The notes beneath the pieces were generated by a model that was given only the letters and a program-made list of their open reading frames with translations, was not told the DNA's origin and ran no database searches. DNA of 7,207 nucleotides from contig JANNQW010000170.1 in NCBI GenBank assembly GCA_031400955.1, positions 1 through 7,207 of the forward strand, read 5' to 3'. This document shows, one piece after another, positions 5,862-7,207 of the stretch; the stretch's first letter is position 1; each line of letters opens with the position of its first letter. The position numbers and the translations under genes were made by a program. This DNA comes from VFKE01 sp031400955 (GTDB taxonomy: Bacteria > Verrucomicrobiota > Verrucomicrobiia > Verrucomicrobiales > Verrucomicrobiaceae).

Positions 5862-7091
5862 TTATGGAACCACCTGTATAGGCACATTCGCCGTTGCGGC
5901 ATGTCCTTTTCCATCGAGAACATAGACAAACACTCGGTAGGGACCTGGTTTGTTAGGTGCTTTGATTTTGGCGCTGCTCCCGCTTGAATTAATTAGCCCG
6001 TCGATCGACGATGGCGGAATTTCGCGGCTTTTGGAATCTCTGATTCTGCTGTCATCGGCGATCTCCCAGCGCATTTTGAGCGCGTCGCCATCGGGATCGG
6101 TGGCTTTCACTTCGGCTGTGAAATCTTCTAATGGCTTCAAGCTTGTGACGCTGCACTTGAATGATTTTAATTCCGGGGCGCTGTTCGCAGGCGGCCTTCC
6201 GCTCCACAGTTTTTCCATCACGTCGGCGGTCGCGGTGGTCTCGCCGTTTTTGGTGAACACCCCGAACCAGGTGGACGTTGCTTCCTGTTTCTGACCCCAG
6301 ATAAAGAGATAGCTGCCGGCGCACATTCCGCCGGGCGCAATGGCTTTTTCATAGCCGCCCCGGATCATGTCCGCCTTCTGGGTGCTGATCTGTTCGAGCG
6401 GGGCGTTCCAAGCGGTCTTGGGCGATTCCCAAAAGCCGCGCGGCCCGAACTCGGTGACAACCCAGGGACGAGTCCAGCCAGCATTTTTTAGATGTTCGCG
6501 CAAGCCGGGAAGCGCGCCGTAGGTGTTGATGCCAACGAGATCGAGATCTGGTGTGTGCTTATTCAATCCCGTCGTCTTCACCGGACTGAGACCGGCGACC
6601 GCCGTGAACGTGGGATGTGCCGGATCTTCCTGATGCACCATTTTTGCGAGACGATTGATCTGCTGCCAATAGGCGTCGTTGCGTCCATCGCCCTCGGATT
6701 CATTGCCAAGCCCCCAGAGGAGTAACGACGGATGCTCGCGATACTCGCGGATGGTCTTTCGAACGCGCTCAAGTTGTCGCTCGCAGTGTTCCGCGTTGCG
6801 ATAGGAGAACCAAGTGCACTCTGGCTCCAGCCAGATGCCGGCGCAGACGGTGAACTTCAATTTATTCGCCTGCTCCAGTGTCTCCGCGAGTTCGCGATCG
6901 CCCCAGGTGCGCACGGAGTTTCCGCCGCGTTTGACAAGTTCATCGAAATGTTCCCGGGCACCTGCTCCTTTGATAAAATACGGTTTCCCATCTCGCAAGA
7001 GACCGCTGCCCGGAGCGATACTGACCTTGACAGCAGCGGCGCGACCGGAGGCAATGCAGAGGATGAAAGCAAGAAATATGAAGGCGCGCAT
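5862..7091 (-). CDS. exported GH2-like TIM-barrel glycoside hydrolase with C-terminal Ig-like domain
   Basis: From ATG 7091 the product has 409 residues. It starts with a signal peptide (MRAFIFLAFILCIASGRAAA, no proper lipobox). A TIM barrel of the GH2/clan-A type follows (about 25-300) and then a linker (RPPANSAPEL). A C-terminal beta-sandwich-like domain (about 306-409) carries ATDPDGDALKMRW and ends with PGPYRVFVYVLDGKG. The probable acid/base is E131 in LLLWGLGNES and the probable nucleophile is E214 in VVTEFGPRGF. GNSVRTWG, GINTYG and YLFIWGQKQEATSTWFGVF are further barrel segments. The frame extends upstream to TTG 7130, and ATG 7106 is an alternative start. I preferred 7091 because it gives a canonical signal peptide. 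The enzyme should cleave or rearrange beta-linked glycans outside the cytoplasm, but the substrate is unknown. It lacks the jelly-roll domains of full GH2 enzymes. It lies 15 nt upstream of the deacetylase gene in the same direction. Family assignment is by motif and memory only. Confidence 0.85.
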   Translation of the reverse strand: MRAFIFLAFILCIASGRAAAVKVSIAPGSGLLRDGKPYFIKGAGAREHFDELVKRGGNSVRTWGDRELAETLEQANKLKFTVCAGIWLEPECTWFSYRNAEHCERQLERVRKTIREYREHPSLLLWGLGNESEGDGRNDAYWQQINRLAKMVHQEDPAHPTFTAVAGLSPVKTTGLNKHTPDLDLVGINTYGALPGLREHLKNAGWTRPWVVTEFGPRGFWESPKTAWNAPLEQISTQKADMIRGGYEKAIAPGGMCAGSYLFIWGQKQEATSTWFGVFTKNGETTATADVMEKLWSGRPPANSAPELKSFKCSVTSLKPLEDFTAEVKATDPDGDALKMRWEIADDSRIRDSKSREIPPSSIDGLINSSGSSAKIKAPNKPGPYRVFVYVLDGKGHAATANVPIQVVP

Positions 7092-7119
7092 GATGCTGAA
7101 CGCCATGCATGAGTTTGGC

Positions 7120-7135
7120 CCGTCTCGCAAGACGG
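7120..7135 (-). other. perfect 6-bp hairpin with UGCG tetraloop upstream of the glycosidase gene
   Basis: Read on the minus strand the sequence is CCGTCT-TGCG-AGACGG, a perfect six-pair stem. As RNA its loop, UGCG, fits the stable UNCG tetraloop class, but only in the minus orientation, the direction of the genes around it. It lies between the presumed end of an upstream minus-strand gene (7162) and the glycosidase start. No U-run follows, so it is not a classical intrinsic terminator. A leader hairpin, a transcript-end stabiliser or a unit of an interspersed repeat are all possible. Confidence 0.4.
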
Positions 7136-7161
7136 ATTCCTGGAGAACGCATGAGCCACTT

Positions 7162-7207
7162 TCACCGCCCGCGCAACGCGTCGCGGATCAGCTTGTCGGC
7201 GGTGATG
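7162..7207 (-). CDS. C-terminal end of an unidentified minus-strand gene (partial)
   Basis: On the minus strand an open frame enters from the window edge and ends in TGA at 7164-7162. The readable residues are ITADKLIRDALRGR, followed by the stop. This charged, amphipathic ending and its GC-rich third positions look like the tail of a real protein, but 14 residues are too few to name it. The stop lies 70 nt upstream of the glycosidase start on the same strand, with the hairpin in between. It could be a chance frame. Confidence 0.35.
   Translation of the reverse strand, partial: ITADKLIRDALRGR

Noticed and set aside
5848..5997. A repeated ATTAATTAG (about 5849 and 5989) as a possible direct repeat or operator.
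   Set aside because: It is only 9 AT-rich bases, one copy is inside a gene, and nothing else lines up around it.
5999..6010. A perfect 12-nt palindrome CGTCGATCGACG.
   Set aside because: It lies inside the coding sequence of the C-terminal domain of the glycosidase, with no second copy seen nearby. It is most likely coincidental.
6732..7112. A 126-codon plus-strand open frame over the start of the glycosidase gene.
   Set aside because: It is explained as a shadow of the GC-rich minus-strand gene, with no recognisable features of its own.
1..7207. Search for CRISPR arrays, tRNA or rRNA genes, insertion sequences and phage genes.
   Set aside because: No regularly spaced repeats, cloverleaf-like segments, transposase motifs or terminal inverted repeats were seen. 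Nearly all of the window is accounted for by ordinary genes.

Overview
This window looks like a chromosomal segment of a GC-rich Gram-negative bacterium. It holds the distal end of a respiratory complex I operon (nuoL 3' end, nuoM, nuoN), then trpE on the same strand, then a convergent minus-strand pair encoding exported carbohydrate-active proteins. The style of the proteins (a non-canonical NuoM, and an exported GH2-like TIM barrel with a C-terminal Ig-like domain) suggests Verrucomicrobiota or a neighbouring phylum. That assignment is from memory of similar proteins, not from a search, and is only moderately secure.

Plus strand, 1-3523: the C-terminal ~155 residues of NuoL, an unlisted 31-codon ORF for a single-pass membrane microprotein (475-570) that almost fills the 113-nt nuoL-nuoM gap, then NuoM (488 aa) and NuoN (488 aa) separated by 6 nt. 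NuoL, NuoM and NuoN are the three antiporter-like proton-pumping subunits of NADH:quinone oxidoreductase. NuoN keeps the expected Glu and Lys residues of the channel. NuoM has Leu at the position where the broken-helix (TM7) lysine is expected and lacks the usual W-L-P-D-A-H motif.

Plus strand, 3524-5093: a 58-nt gap with weak inverted repeats, then trpE (anthranilate synthase large subunit, about 503 aa from ATG 3582). All its chorismate-site motifs are intact. Its partner trpG is not in the window.

Minus strand, 5106-7091: a two-gene unit transcribed right to left, an exported GH2-like glycosidase followed 15 nt later by an exported NodB-type polysaccharide deacetylase. They probably act together on an extracytoplasmic or environmental polysaccharide. 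Upstream of the glycosidase is a perfect 6-bp hairpin with a UGCG loop (7120-7135). Beyond it lies the likely last 15 codons of another minus-strand gene (7162-7207). trpE and the deacetylase gene converge with only 12 nt between stop codons. No tRNA, rRNA, mobile element, CRISPR array or origin was seen. The most novel-looking items are the nuoL-nuoM microprotein and the altered NuoM channel motif.
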